Origin: Alteromonas hispanica | GTDB taxonomy: Bacteria; Pseudomonadota; Gammaproteobacteria; Enterobacterales; Alteromonadaceae | DNA length: 64,000 nt | Reading direction: 5' to 3' | NCBI RefSeq assembly: GCF_010500915.1 | Contig: NZ_JAAAWP010000001.1 | Coordinates: 1 to 64,000, forward strand | Part shown: positions 46,486 to 54,824 of the stretch, in pieces | How positions within the stretch are numbered: position 1 is the first letter of the stretch | Layout of the letters: each line of letters starts with the position of its first letter | Made by a program: the position numbers and the translations under genes | Notes under the pieces: model-generated | Databases searched by the model: none | The model's input: only the letters and a program-made list of their open reading frames with translations | Told to the model about the DNA's origin: nothing

Positions 46486-47223
46486 ATGCAATTACCACTG
46501 CCTGTAACGTTACCCGTAGACGAAAACTTTGATAGTTTCGTTAGGCATGGGAATGAAGAGATAGTGACCTTACTAGAAGATATCGTTTGCGCGTTGCCAA
46601 CATGGCGCACGTCCGATTCGTTAGGTCAACTCGTCTCTCTTAAAATGCCTTTAGTCACGTTATTAGGAAGCGGGAGTGCAGGGAAAAGTCATTTATTGTT
46701 CGCAGCATGCCACCATTTAGCATCTAAGCAGGTTAGCCACCTGTATTTGAATCTCAATGATTATAAAGCTTGGTCTCACGACATTTTTGAGGGGCTTGAG
46801 AACCTCTCGCTTATTGCGCTTGATAATGTTCACGCTATTGCTGGAAATGCTGAGTGGGAAGAAGCGCTGTTTGACCTATTGAACCGAGTGGTAGAAACCC
46901 AAAATGCACTGGTGCTTTGTGCTAGCCAACTCGGCCCGTCTAGCCCTGCCTTTTCATTACCCGATTTGCGTTCTCGTTTAGCATGGGGGGTTATTTACCA
47001 CATCAATGCACTTGACGACACCGGCAGAGAAGTAGCGTTGCGTTTGCGTGCAAAAGAGCGAGGCCTTCAATTATCCAACCAAGCCCTAAACTTTTTACTG
47101 CACCACAGCGAAAGAGACTTAAAAAGCCTAATGATACTGCTTGGTAGGTTAGATACACGATCGCTACAGGAGCAAAAACGGCTCTCGGTAGCTATGGTAA
47201 AACGAGAGTTGGGTATTGTATAA
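46486..47223 (+). CDS. hda: DnaA regulatory inactivator Hda
   Basis: Hda binds the DNA-loaded beta clamp and stimulates ATP hydrolysis by DnaA, preventing re-initiation of replication. The 245-residue protein starts with QLPLPV, the clamp-binding motif, exactly at the N-terminus. The AAA+ domain has a P-loop in LLGSGSAGKSHLL, Walker B in LIALDNVHAI and a sensor/arginine region LPDLRSRLAWG. It has the small Hda-type length and lacks the DNA-binding domain of DnaA. It lies directly behind the DUF2066 gene. Confidence 0.95.
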   Translation: MQLPLPVTLPVDENFDSFVRHGNEEIVTLLEDIVCALPTWRTSDSLGQLVSLKMPLVTLLGSGSAGKSHLLFAACHHLASKQVSHLYLNLNDYKAWSHDIFEGLENLSLIALDNVHAIAGNAEWEEALFDLLNRVVETQNALVLCASQLGPSSPAFSLPDLRSRLAWGVIYHINALDDTGREVALRLRAKERGLQLSNQALNFLLHHSERDLKSLMILLGRLDTRSLQEQKRLSVAMVKRELGIV

Positions 47224-47307
47224 CCCCTTTTTCCTACGATAATACGCCGCAATTACGAGCATTTTAAGTCTCGCTGAGTGGGTAAGTATCTTTGCAGAAC
47301 AGTATTA

Positions 47308-47727
47308 CTATTTGTTTTGCTCGAAGTAGGCTTTTTCTTCTTCCATTTCTTCTTTAAGTTTCTTTATTCCCAAACCAAGCTCGCGCCCACGTTTTCTCGC
47401 AAATGCACTACAGCCAATAAACATGGTAGTGCAAAGTATCAGTTCAACTACGCCGTACCATCTTTCAGCCGGAACTGCATAAACTACGGTGCATGCATGG
47501 ATTAAATAAAATAAAACCACAAAGTTAGCCCAAGCATGGGTGTAAGGCTTTCCTTTTAATACTCCTCTGTAGGGTAGTAAAAGCGGTAATATATAAATTA
47601 ACACTATAAATACGGGGGAATAGGTGTGTACCTTAGTGAATGTGAACTGCCATAATGTTAGCCAAACAATTAATAACGTATGGCTTATAAGCGCTAAGTA
47701 GCGGAAAAAGCGCGTGTCTGAGGCCAT
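47308..47727 (-). CDS. DUF2069 family membrane protein
   Basis: The 139-residue inner-membrane protein has four hydrophobic segments: YLALISHTLLIVWLTLW, VFIVLIYILPLLLP, NFVVLFYLIHACTVVYAV and VVELILCTTMFIGCSAF. The C-terminal tail is charged and helical. Family function is unknown. The frame opens at 47778, but the ATG at 47727 starts one base after the wrbA stop and fits the family N-terminus. It forms an operon with arsC and wrbA. Confidence 0.85.
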   Translation of the reverse strand: MASDTRFFRYLALISHTLLIVWLTLWQFTFTKVHTYSPVFIVLIYILPLLLPYRGVLKGKPYTHAWANFVVLFYLIHACTVVYAVPAERWYGVVELILCTTMFIGCSAFARKRGRELGLGIKKLKEEMEEEKAYFEQNK

Positions 47728-47728
47728 T

Positions 47729-48361
47729 CTAACTCTCCGAACCTGGTTGTATTTGAAGTTTCTTTGCAAAAGAGGCAAGACGCTTACCCTGTGCTATGCA
47801 AAGTGTTTTTTCATCGTCACTCAATTGAGTTTTGTTACTGTTAGTCTCATGAGCCACATGAGTGACGCCATAGGGACTACCGCCAGTAGTGGTAGTGTGC
47901 AGCTCTGGCTCGCTGTAAGGAAGACCACAAAACATCATACCGTGGTGAAGAAGCGGGATCATCATAGAAAGCAAAGTCGATTCTTGGCCACCGTGCATTG
48001 AGGATGATGAGGTAAATACACAGGCAGGCTTATCTATCAAAGATCCTTTCAGCCATAAGCTGCTCGTAGAGTCTAAAAAGTATTTCATAGGCGCCGCCAT
48101 GTTGCCAAAGCGAGTAGGGCTCCCTAATGCCAATGCGCTGCATGATTCCAATTCGTTAATTGTGACGAGTGGAACATCAAGTTCGCTGTCTCGGGTTGTC
48201 AACGACTTTACTTCGCTGTCCTCTTGCTCCTCAACTTTCAAACCAGGAACGGTGCGAACAATAACAGGTACATTTTCTGATGTAACACCCTGGGCAATAG
48301 CATCTGCTAGTCGCCGAGTGCTGCCATGATTGCTGTAGTAGAGTACAAGAACTGGGTTCAC
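47729..48361 (-). CDS. wrbA: NAD(P)H:quinone oxidoreductase, WrbA-like flavoprotein
   Basis: The 210-residue flavodoxin-fold protein reduces quinones by two electrons, protecting from semiquinone radicals. The FMN phosphate loop is LVLYYSNHGSTRRLADAI, and GSPTRFGNMAAPMKYFLDSTSSLW and HGGQESTLLSMMIPLLHHGM are WrbA hallmarks. Start is GTG, overlapping the arsC stop as GTGA. The arsC-wrbA-DUF2069 order implies co-translation of all three genes. Confidence 0.93.
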   Translation of the reverse strand: MNPVLVLYYSNHGSTRRLADAIAQGVTSENVPVIVRTVPGLKVEEQEDSEVKSLTTRDSELDVPLVTINELESCSALALGSPTRFGNMAAPMKYFLDSTSSLWLKGSLIDKPACVFTSSSSMHGGQESTLLSMMIPLLHHGMMFCGLPYSEPELHTTTTGGSPYGVTHVAHETNSNKTQLSDDEKTLCIAQGKRLASFAKKLQIQPGSES

Positions 48362-48714
48362 GATAATATATCCAACACATTTTCTGGAGGGCGACCAATA
48401 CGCGCCTTGTCACCACAAATGACAATAGGTCGCTCAATGAGTTTTGGTGTTTCTGCCATTGCGTTGAACAAACGTTTTTCCTCTATTGAAGGGTCTGCAA
48501 GATGCGCTTCTTTATATTCCTGTTCCTTAGTACGCATCATTTGGCGAACCGATTCAATGTTAAGTTTTTTAAACACTGCTTTTAGTTCTTGTGCAGACAA
48601 AGGCGTCTTTAAATATTCAATAATTGTTGGTGACACCCCTTTTTCTTCAAGTAAAGCCAAGGTTTGCCTGCTTTTAGAGCAGCGAGGGTTATGCAATATA
48701 GTCACGTCAGTCAT
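48358..48714 (-). CDS. Arsenate reductase-like protein (ArsC/YfgD type)
   Basis: The 118-residue thioredoxin-fold protein has the active-site Cys12 in LHNPRCSKSRQTL and the Arg-containing stretch RPIVICGDKARIGRPPENVL. This is the chromosomal YfgD-like branch, found near hda in E. coli too, and it is not part of an arsenic-resistance operon. Its physiological substrate is uncertain; arsenate reduction is the family's known reaction. It is the first gene of arsC-wrbA-DUF2069. Confidence 0.9.
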   Translation of the reverse strand: MTDVTILHNPRCSKSRQTLALLEEKGVSPTIIEYLKTPLSAQELKAVFKKLNIESVRQMMRTKEQEYKEAHLADPSIEEKRLFNAMAETPKLIERPIVICGDKARIGRPPENVLDILS

Positions 48715-48785
48715 ATTTTGAGTGCTCTCAGTCTTCTATTTTGCGCAGACTATTGCGTTTTTAATCAATGATTTCAAGCTATATT

Positions 48786-48959
48786 AGGGCGTGTTGAACT
48801 TTGTCGTACATTTTTGCAGCGGTCTGTGAGTATTTTACTCTTTGTCGCCGCTTTTTTATTTGGGCCCTTTGACTTAGCTTACTAAGCCTACAGGACTGTT
48901 TTGCGATTAAAATGCTTCCATTTAGCTCAACACTCGTACAACAAAGATCAGCACGCCCT
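48786..48959. mobile_element. 174-bp inverted-repeat-bounded element, MITE-like
   Basis: The ends are a 24-bp imperfect inverted repeat: 48786-48809 starts AGGGCGTGTTGAACTTTG and 48936-48959 ends CAAAGATCAGCACGCCCT, with 21 of 24 positions matching. The interior has no coding capacity. No clear target-site duplication is visible. It sits in the 443-base gap between the divergent arsC and tlpA-like genes. It is probably a non-autonomous transposable or dispersed repeat element; this is inferred from structure alone. Confidence 0.6.
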
Positions 48960-49157
48960 TCAATGTTTATCTCAAAAATGTTGTAACTAGCTTTAACTAT
49001 GTAATAGGTTAGTTAGAAAGCGCTTTGCCATGGTAGGAAGTACAAGTTTTTAAGGTGATAGGTTTCAGAGCGCATGAATTTAGAATACATGAATTAAAAA
49101 AGCACACGGATTTGGGGCTCAGACCGGTGTTAATTTATTAAAGTTGGTGAGGACAGT

Positions 49158-49682
49158 GTGAATTCAGCAGTCAAAGCAATTATCTTTTTTCTTATAGCAA
49201 TAGCCGCACTAAGTGGAGGTATATTCACCTATCAGTCTCAACGAGGCGATTTGAAACCTTCAAAGGAACCAAGCTACGATTTTGTTACAACAAGCGGCCA
49301 AGAGTACCGCTGGCAAGACTTAGCGGGGAAGTGGACAGTCATTAATTATTTTGCCCCTTGGTGTGCGCCATGCTTACGAGAAATGCCTGAGCTAAACAGG
49401 TTCAATACGCAACTTCCCGACGACACGTTAATTTTCGCTATCAATTACGACCGAAAAACTCGAGTTGAGCTAAAAGAAATGGCGAATAAATTTGATATTA
49501 ACGTGCCTATTATTTTTGCATCGGATGCCACTTATCTGCCAATGAAAAAACCGCCGTATTTACCGGCAACATTCATTATTGGTCCCGACGGTAAGCTTAG
49601 CGATACCTTGATGGGTGAGGTATCCGAGACCCAGCTGCGTGAACGCATCATTTCGCTGAAAAATGCTCGCAACGCATCCTAG
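49158..49682 (+). CDS. TlpA/ResA-like thioredoxin, membrane-anchored
   Basis: The 174-residue protein has an N-terminal signal anchor (AIIFFLIAIAALSGGIFTY), with the rest facing the periplasm. The redox motif is WCAPC (Cys69, Cys72) in FAPWCAPCLREMPEL. A cis-Pro motif is in PYLPATFIIGPDG. Such proteins reduce disulfides for cytochrome c maturation or envelope protein repair; the partner is unknown. The start is GTG with GAGG about five bases upstream. It is transcribed convergently with bepA. Confidence 0.9.
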   Translation: MNSAVKAIIFFLIAIAALSGGIFTYQSQRGDLKPSKEPSYDFVTTSGQEYRWQDLAGKWTVINYFAPWCAPCLREMPELNRFNTQLPDDTLIFAINYDRKTRVELKEMANKFDINVPIIFASDATYLPMKKPPYLPATFIIGPDGKLSDTLMGEVSETQLRERIISLKNARNAS

Positions 49683-49760
49683 CTATTTAATGTAGGCCAA
49701 TGGTATGGCTTACCATTAGACGCCTAATTAGTGTTTTACTGAGCCAGTGTTGTACTAAGC

Positions 49761-51224
49761 CTAAAGTCGCTCTAGCCTGTCTTCTTGATCGCGAAATTGC
49801 TTGATTCGCGCTCGAATACGTTGTTTTTGTAAATGATTATCGGCGGCAAAATTGTAAGCATACTGAAGTTCATCAACCGCTCTGTTATAGGCTCCGTAAA
49901 GAGCATAAACTTCAGCTTTGCTCTGATGCATTTGAGAAAACTGCTTCGCTTTTTGATAAGCCTCACTCATCAGTTGATAGGCGACTTGATAATCCTTTTT
50001 CACTAGTAAGAAGTCTTTCAATAGCTCAATAGCGTCGTCATATTTCTGCGCGCTGATGAGAGCGTTAGCTTGGTTTAACGCTAACACCTGATTTCGTGGG
50101 TTATGCGTAACGTGTGGTTTAAGCATTTCTACCGCTTTTAACGGCTGACCTAGGGCAATATGAATATCTGTTGCGGCATCTAAATAAAATAGATTAGTTG
50201 GGTCCTTCTCCATTAATGTACGTAAAATTTCTTGCGCTTTGCGGTTCTCTTCATTTCGCATGTACGCTAAAGCAAGCCCATAAAGCGACGCTTCTCGACT
50301 GCGTTGAGCCTGCTGTTCTACCGCTGCCTGATAATATTCCAGGGCATAGTCTTTCTCAAAAGAATAACGAGATTTTATGCGTGCCTTCGCTAGCTCAAAT
50401 TGTTTATTGATTGGCAGGTAGCGTCTTGGATAGTCGTTAGCTCTGCTACGCGCATCAGCAATACGGGTTTCGGTTAATGGGTGAGTTAACAATCTTGCAG
50501 GAGGACGTGAAACCATGCGGTACTCTTCCGCCATAGTTGAGAAAAAGCTGGCTGCGCCCTTGGGGTCGAAACCCGCTCTGGCCAACATAGCAATGCCAAT
50601 TCGGTCGGCCTCTTGCTCATTAGAGCGCGTGTAGTCGATCTGTAACTGTGCCGATGCTGCTGAGCCTGCTTGCATGGCGGCCATACCCGCTTGGGGGTTT
50701 GCCATGGCAATAAGTATCCCGCCAATCAATGATGCTAGTGCAAGTGGAGAAGAGCGCTTTTGCGCCTGCATTCTTCTTGCTATGTGGCGCTGCGTGACGT
50801 GTGAGACTTCGTGCGCCAACACTGAAGCTAGCTCACTTTCATTTTCCGCTCGGCGCATCAACCCTGTATGCACGCCAATGTGACCGCCGAAAAAGGCAAA
50901 CGCGTTAATAGCATCATTATTAACCCAGAAAAATTTGAAGGGGAATTTCGCATTATCTGCATGAACGACTAAACGGTTACCCAAATCTTGTAAATATTCA
51001 TCCAAAACTGGATCGGAAATAATCGGGCTTTGCCCCCGCATTTGACGCATGACAGCGTCGCCAATGAGCATTTCTTTATCAAGTGAAATAGCGTCTGACG
51101 CAACAACGCCAATCTCTGGAAGGGTATTCTTATTGCTATAGCTCATATCTTGAGCAATGGCAGAAAGGCTGCCTATAAGCGCGCAAGATAAAAGAACAAA
51201 GAATGCAGATAATTGTTTTCTCAT
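49761..51224 (-). CDS. bepA: Periplasmic M48 metalloprotease/chaperone BepA
   Basis: BepA assists assembly and quality control of the LPS translocon protein LptD. The 487-residue protein (E. coli 487) has a signal peptide (LSAFFVLLSCALIGSLSAIAQ). The zinc motif HEVSH is at 138-142, with a third ligand Glu in RSNEQEADRIG. A C-terminal TPR array (about 300-480) binds clients. The length, domain order and synteny with perM and arsC support BepA. The ATG lies in a 323-base divergent region shared with perM. Confidence 0.95.
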   Translation of the reverse strand: MRKQLSAFFVLLSCALIGSLSAIAQDMSYSNKNTLPEIGVVASDAISLDKEMLIGDAVMRQMRGQSPIISDPVLDEYLQDLGNRLVVHADNAKFPFKFFWVNNDAINAFAFFGGHIGVHTGLMRRAENESELASVLAHEVSHVTQRHIARRMQAQKRSSPLALASLIGGILIAMANPQAGMAAMQAGSAASAQLQIDYTRSNEQEADRIGIAMLARAGFDPKGAASFFSTMAEEYRMVSRPPARLLTHPLTETRIADARSRANDYPRRYLPINKQFELAKARIKSRYSFEKDYALEYYQAAVEQQAQRSREASLYGLALAYMRNEENRKAQEILRTLMEKDPTNLFYLDAATDIHIALGQPLKAVEMLKPHVTHNPRNQVLALNQANALISAQKYDDAIELLKDFLLVKKDYQVAYQLMSEAYQKAKQFSQMHQSKAEVYALYGAYNRAVDELQYAYNFAADNHLQKQRIRARIKQFRDQEDRLERL

Positions 51225-51547
51225 GAACCTACAACAAACGTTAATAACTGTTTTCTTAGAGCGGTAAGTCGTTAAACAGTTTCAATTAAATTTTTATTTT
51301 GTGGCTACTTACTTAGGGCCTCATTATGAAACCATTGTGCATCAACCAACAATGTAATACCACTTCGACGAAATTATTGTTAACAAGGAGGTTAAACTTT
51401 AACCCACCGACTTGCTTAACGTTAGTTATACGCAATCAAAGTCATACCAGTTTGATTTTGAAAGAATCTTGTCTAGTTAATATTGCTAATACGCCACCCG
51501 ATAAACTATGATGCGTGTCCTATTCTTTGTATTTTCTGGATGTTGTT
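51225..51547. other. Divergent region between bepA and perM
   Basis: No gene is supported here. The only structure noted is a 15-bp palindrome with an odd centre, GGTTAAACTTTAACC at 51390-51404, which could be a regulator site or chance in AT-rich DNA. Promoters for both divergent genes should lie here. Confidence 0.35.
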
Positions 51548-52633
51548 ATGATCAGCGTTTTTGGGCGATGGTACCGACGCAAGTTTTCCGATCCTGATGC
51601 AGCTATGCTGCTGATACTCATTTTGCTCAGTACCGCAGTTTTGTTGCTATGGGGCGAATTAATTATGCCCGTTTTAGTGGCAGCTGTTATTGCCTACCTT
51701 CTTGACTGGCCCGTAACCCGGTTAATTCGTTTGGGGGTGGGAAGAGGCATAGCCTGTGGTGTTGTCCTCCTTGGGTTTATTACGGTCACCATATTTACGC
51801 TCATTGGCCTTGTTCCTATTATTTCGAAACAAAGTGTTAATCTTATTCAAGAAACGCCACTGATTTGGCAAAAAGCACAAGAGTGGATCTTAACGCTCCC
51901 TGACAAATATCCAGATTATGTTCAGGTGTATCAAATTCATCAAATGATGGAGGGGCTTAACGATAGGCTCGTGGAAGTAGGGGAAACGTTAATCTCCATT
52001 TCCTTTAGCAATATAGCCAATATTGCGGCACTGCTGGTTTATATGGTGCTGGTTCCGCTTATGATATTTTTTATGCTGAAAGATAAGATGTTTTTTCTCG
52101 ATAGCATTTCTAGAATTCTTCCCAAGGAGAGACGGTTAATCACTCAGGTTGGCCACGAGATGAATTCGCAAATAGCCAATTACATACGCGGCAAAGTAAT
52201 AGAGATCTTGATTGTCGGTGTGGTGAGCTGCGTTACCTTCGTGCTGATGGATTTACGCTATGCTATTTTACTTGGCGTGTTAGTGGGGTTGTCAGTGCTT
52301 ATTCCCTACATTGGCGCAGCCGTAGTCACAATCCCCATCGCTATTGTAGCCATGTTTCAATGGGGTATTAGCCCAGAGTTTTGGTACTTGATGATAGCGT
52401 ACGGTATTATTCAGGGGTTAGACGGTAACCTATTGGTGCCATTGTTGTTCTCAGAGGCGGTGAGCCTTCATCCGCTCTACATTATTATCGCGGTATTGGT
52501 ATTTGGCGGGTTATGGGGCTTCTGGGGCGTGTTTTTCGCTATCCCCCTAGCTACACTGGTCAAAGCGGTGGTAACGGCCTGGTCTAGTAATCCGGTTGGA
52601 AGCACGGCGAGCGAACCAGTTACTGAAAAGTAA
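51548..52633 (+). CDS. perM: PerM-like AI-2E family membrane protein
   Basis: The 361-residue inner-membrane protein belongs to the AI-2E (PerM/TqsA) family and has about eight hydrophobic segments. It aligns well with E. coli PerM: RWYRRKFSDPDAAMLLI at the start, LVPLMIFFMLKDK in the middle, NYIRGKVIEILIVG, and PLLFSEAVSLHPL with IFGGLWGFWGVFFAIPLATL-like ending. The role is probably transport or export of a small solute; the substrate of PerM is not established. The frame opens at a GTG at 51515, but the ATG at 51548 matches the family start. A bidirectional terminator follows. Confidence 0.92.
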   Translation: MISVFGRWYRRKFSDPDAAMLLILILLSTAVLLLWGELIMPVLVAAVIAYLLDWPVTRLIRLGVGRGIACGVVLLGFITVTIFTLIGLVPIISKQSVNLIQETPLIWQKAQEWILTLPDKYPDYVQVYQIHQMMEGLNDRLVEVGETLISISFSNIANIAALLVYMVLVPLMIFFMLKDKMFFLDSISRILPKERRLITQVGHEMNSQIANYIRGKVIEILIVGVVSCVTFVLMDLRYAILLGVLVGLSVLIPYIGAAVVTIPIAIVAMFQWGISPEFWYLMIAYGIIQGLDGNLLVPLLFSEAVSLHPLYIIIAVLVFGGLWGFWGVFFAIPLATLVKAVVTAWSSNPVGSTASEPVTEK

Positions 52634-52650
52634 ACCTTATTGTGAAGAAT

Positions 52651-52676
52651 AAGATCATAGAACAAGATCATAGAAT
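52651..52676. repeat. Two 13-bp tandem repeats
   Basis: AAGATCATAGAAC (52651-52663) is followed directly by AAGATCATAGAAT (52664-52676). They lie between the perM stop and its terminator. Confidence 0.7.
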
Positions 52677-52690
52677 AAGGTTGTAAAAAA

Positions 52691-52715
52691 GCCCCTGTCT
52701 CACAGAGACAGGGGC
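52691..52715. terminator. Bidirectional intrinsic terminator between perM and bcp
   Basis: GCCCCTGTCT (52691-52700) and AGACAGGGGC (52706-52715) form a perfect 10-bp stem with a five-base loop. It is flanked by A residues on the left and T residues on the right, so it can end both converging transcripts. Confidence 0.95.
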
Positions 52716-52745
52716 TTTTTGGTTATTGGTCCGTTAATGCTACTG

Positions 52746-53213
52746 TTAGGCATTATTTAAGTAATCGAGTACTACTATGTGATGCTCTTTTGTTTTAAAT
52801 TTATTGAAAACGTGTTCAATTACACCATCTTCATTGATTAAAAAGGTGAGCCTGTGAATGCCATCGTACTCTTTACCCATAAACTTCTTTAAGCCCCATA
52901 CACCAAAGTCATCTGCTACGGCATGGTCTTCATCTGAAAGCAGAGTAAAGTTTAAACTTTCTTTTTCTATGAATTTTGGCAATCTTTTTACCGCATCTGG
53001 GCTAATGCCTAATACCACGACATTTTTTGACTTCAATTCACTTTGGATGTCTCTAAGACCTTGCGCCTGAACAGTGCACCCGGGTGTCATTGCTTTTGGG
53101 TAAAAGTACACTAATACTTTTTTACCTGCGTAATCGGTTAGTGAAACAGTTTCGCCATCTTGGTTTTGTAAAGAGAATTGAGGTGCTTTATCACCAGCTT
53201 GTAGTGTGTTCAT
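52746..53213 (-). CDS. bcp: Thiol peroxidase of the Bcp/PrxQ family, 1-Cys form
   Basis: The 155-residue peroxiredoxin reduces hydrogen and organic peroxides. The peroxidatic Cys is in KAMTPGCTVQAQGLRD at about residue 46. In E. coli Bcp a resolving Cys sits five residues later; here that position is Gln and no other Cys exists in the protein. It must work as a 1-Cys enzyme with an outside thiol. It starts inside the gcvR 3' end (23-base overlap), the conserved gcvR-bcp arrangement. Confidence 0.93.
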   Translation of the reverse strand: MNTLQAGDKAPQFSLQNQDGETVSLTDYAGKKVLVYFYPKAMTPGCTVQAQGLRDIQSELKSKNVVVLGISPDAVKRLPKFIEKESLNFTLLSDEDHAVADDFGVWGLKKFMGKEYDGIHRLTFLINEDGVIEHVFNKFKTKEHHIVVLDYLNNA

Positions 53214-53748
53214 TAGGATCCTTTTTCTGTTTATCTACCACTTTGCCCGTTACATTTAACGAAGCAAACAACGCCATTAGATCAGATTCTAATTGCTCAA
53301 AGTTTTCTGATGTGGGAAGTGAAACGACGAATTTACAACGCATGACATCATGCCCCGACTCGCGATAGGTACGTTGTCTAAAAGCACTTATCATAGCTTC
53401 GCGTTCAGCAAAGAAGCCGGTAACCGATTGAATTAGGCCTGCTGCATCCTCACCGCTGAACTCTACGTTAAATAGATGGGCAAGATTTTGCTTTTCGTGA
53501 TGACTTGTTCGCTTCATCATCGAAAGTAAGTCTAGACGCTGTATGATGGCGGGCAATGTGCACTCCGCCTTTGTAATAGCGCTTTGTGTACCTTCGATAA
53601 TCATAGTTAACGAAAACTCTCGACCGTAAACCGCTTGCCTACTATCGAGAATATTGCATTGTGCTTGCGAGACTGCAGTGGCTATCTCACTTAAAATACC
53701 GCTTTTATCTGTACCTAAAAGTGTAACAATAAGTTGGTGTTTAGACAT
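53191..53748 (-). CDS. gcvR: Glycine cleavage system transcriptional repressor
   Basis: The 185-residue protein consists of two ACT domains: QLIVTLLGTDKSGILSEIATAV at the start and NVEFSGEDAAGLIQSVTGFFAE from about 95. GcvR binds GcvA in response to glycine and so represses the glycine cleavage operon. The frame begins at a GTG nine bases upstream, but the ATG at 53748 matches the known family start. It is in an operon with bcp and divergent from dapA, as in E. coli. Confidence 0.92.
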   Translation of the reverse strand: MSKHQLIVTLLGTDKSGILSEIATAVSQAQCNILDSRQAVYGREFSLTMIIEGTQSAITKAECTLPAIIQRLDLLSMMKRTSHHEKQNLAHLFNVEFSGEDAAGLIQSVTGFFAEREAMISAFRQRTYRESGHDVMRCKFVVSLPTSENFEQLESDLMALFASLNVTGKVVDKQKKDPNEHTTSW

Positions 53749-53926
53749 CAAATTCACTTTAAACGTAACAATGGCAGGATGTTAGCATAGAGTTTTTTGT
53801 TAAGTTAGTGCCTTTTTAGCTCTGTAGCTGAAGTTATTGTCAAAATCTTGTCTATTTACCGGTTCAACCGCTTGTGTTTAAGCACTGACATAATTAACAT
53901 GTGCGCTCACATTTTGCGGAGAGATT

Positions 53927-54811
53927 ATGTTTACTGGTAGTTACGTCGCACTCGTCACGCCCATGTTTGAAAATGGCGATATAGATTATAAGTCTTTAGA
54001 GAAGCTTGTTAAGTTTCATGTAGACCAAGGAACACACGGTATTGTGTCAGTTGGTACAACCGGTGAATCAGCGACGCTTCCCTTTGATGAGCACGTAAAC
54101 GTGGTCAAAGAAACGGTGGCCATGGCCTCGGGCGCAATTCCAATTATTGCCGGCAGTGGTGCAAATTCAACTGCTGAAGCTATTTTTCTTACCGAACAAC
54201 TTGGCGCTGCTGGGGTAGATGGCTTTTTAAGCGTTGTTCCTTATTACAATAAGCCGCAGCAAAAAGGCATGGTTGCTCACTTCAATGCTATCGCAGACGC
54301 AAGTAAAAAGCCGGTTATTCTTTATAATGTTCCTGGTAGAACAGTTGCGGACATGCTTCCTGAAACCGTTGCTGAGCTTGCTACCCACGACAATATCGTT
54401 GGTCTTAAAGACGCCACTGGCGATATTTCTCGTTTAAAAGAGACGCAGCCTTTGGTGCCAGCCGACTTTGTTATGTTAAGCGGTGACGATGGCACAAGCA
54501 GTGAATTCCTGTGTGAAGGCGGCCACGGCGTTATCTCTGTAACAGCAAATATTGTCCCCAAAGCTATTTCACAAATGTGTAAAGCTGCGCTAGAAAAAGA
54601 TTTCGACAAATGTCGCGCCATTGATAAAACCATCGAACTTCTTCATAGCGAACTATTTATTGAGCCAAACCCTGTTATGCCGAAATGGGCGTTATACAAA
54701 ATGGGCATGATGGAAAGCGCTGTTATGCGTTTACCAATGGTATTACCGGAACTATCAAGCCAAAAACGTATCGAAGAACTATTACAAAAATACGCTTTGA
54801 TTTCTGGTTAA
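53927..54811 (+). CDS. dapA: 4-hydroxy-tetrahydrodipicolinate synthase
   Basis: DapA condenses pyruvate with aspartate semialdehyde, the first step of the lysine/diaminopimelate branch. The 294-residue protein (E. coli 292) has GTTGESATL for substrate binding, Tyr133 in ILYNVPGRT and the Schiff-base Lys161 in GLKDATGD. GGAG precedes the ATG. It leads the dapA-bamC-purC group. No lysine riboswitch was seen in the 178-base leader. Confidence 0.97.
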   Translation: MFTGSYVALVTPMFENGDIDYKSLEKLVKFHVDQGTHGIVSVGTTGESATLPFDEHVNVVKETVAMASGAIPIIAGSGANSTAEAIFLTEQLGAAGVDGFLSVVPYYNKPQQKGMVAHFNAIADASKKPVILYNVPGRTVADMLPETVAELATHDNIVGLKDATGDISRLKETQPLVPADFVMLSGDDGTSSEFLCEGGHGVISVTANIVPKAISQMCKAALEKDFDKCRAIDKTIELLHSELFIEPNPVMPKWALYKMGMMESAVMRLPMVLPELSSQKRIEELLQKYALISG

Positions 54812-54824
54812 TTAAGGAACACAG

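Noticed and set aside
48358..48714. Arsenic-resistance operon
   Set aside because: The ArsC-like gene is the YfgD type with wrbA and DUF2069; no arsR, arsB or acr3 is nearby.
53758..53926. Lysine riboswitch before dapA
   Set aside because: The leader is too short and shows none of the conserved stem-loops of the lysine aptamer.
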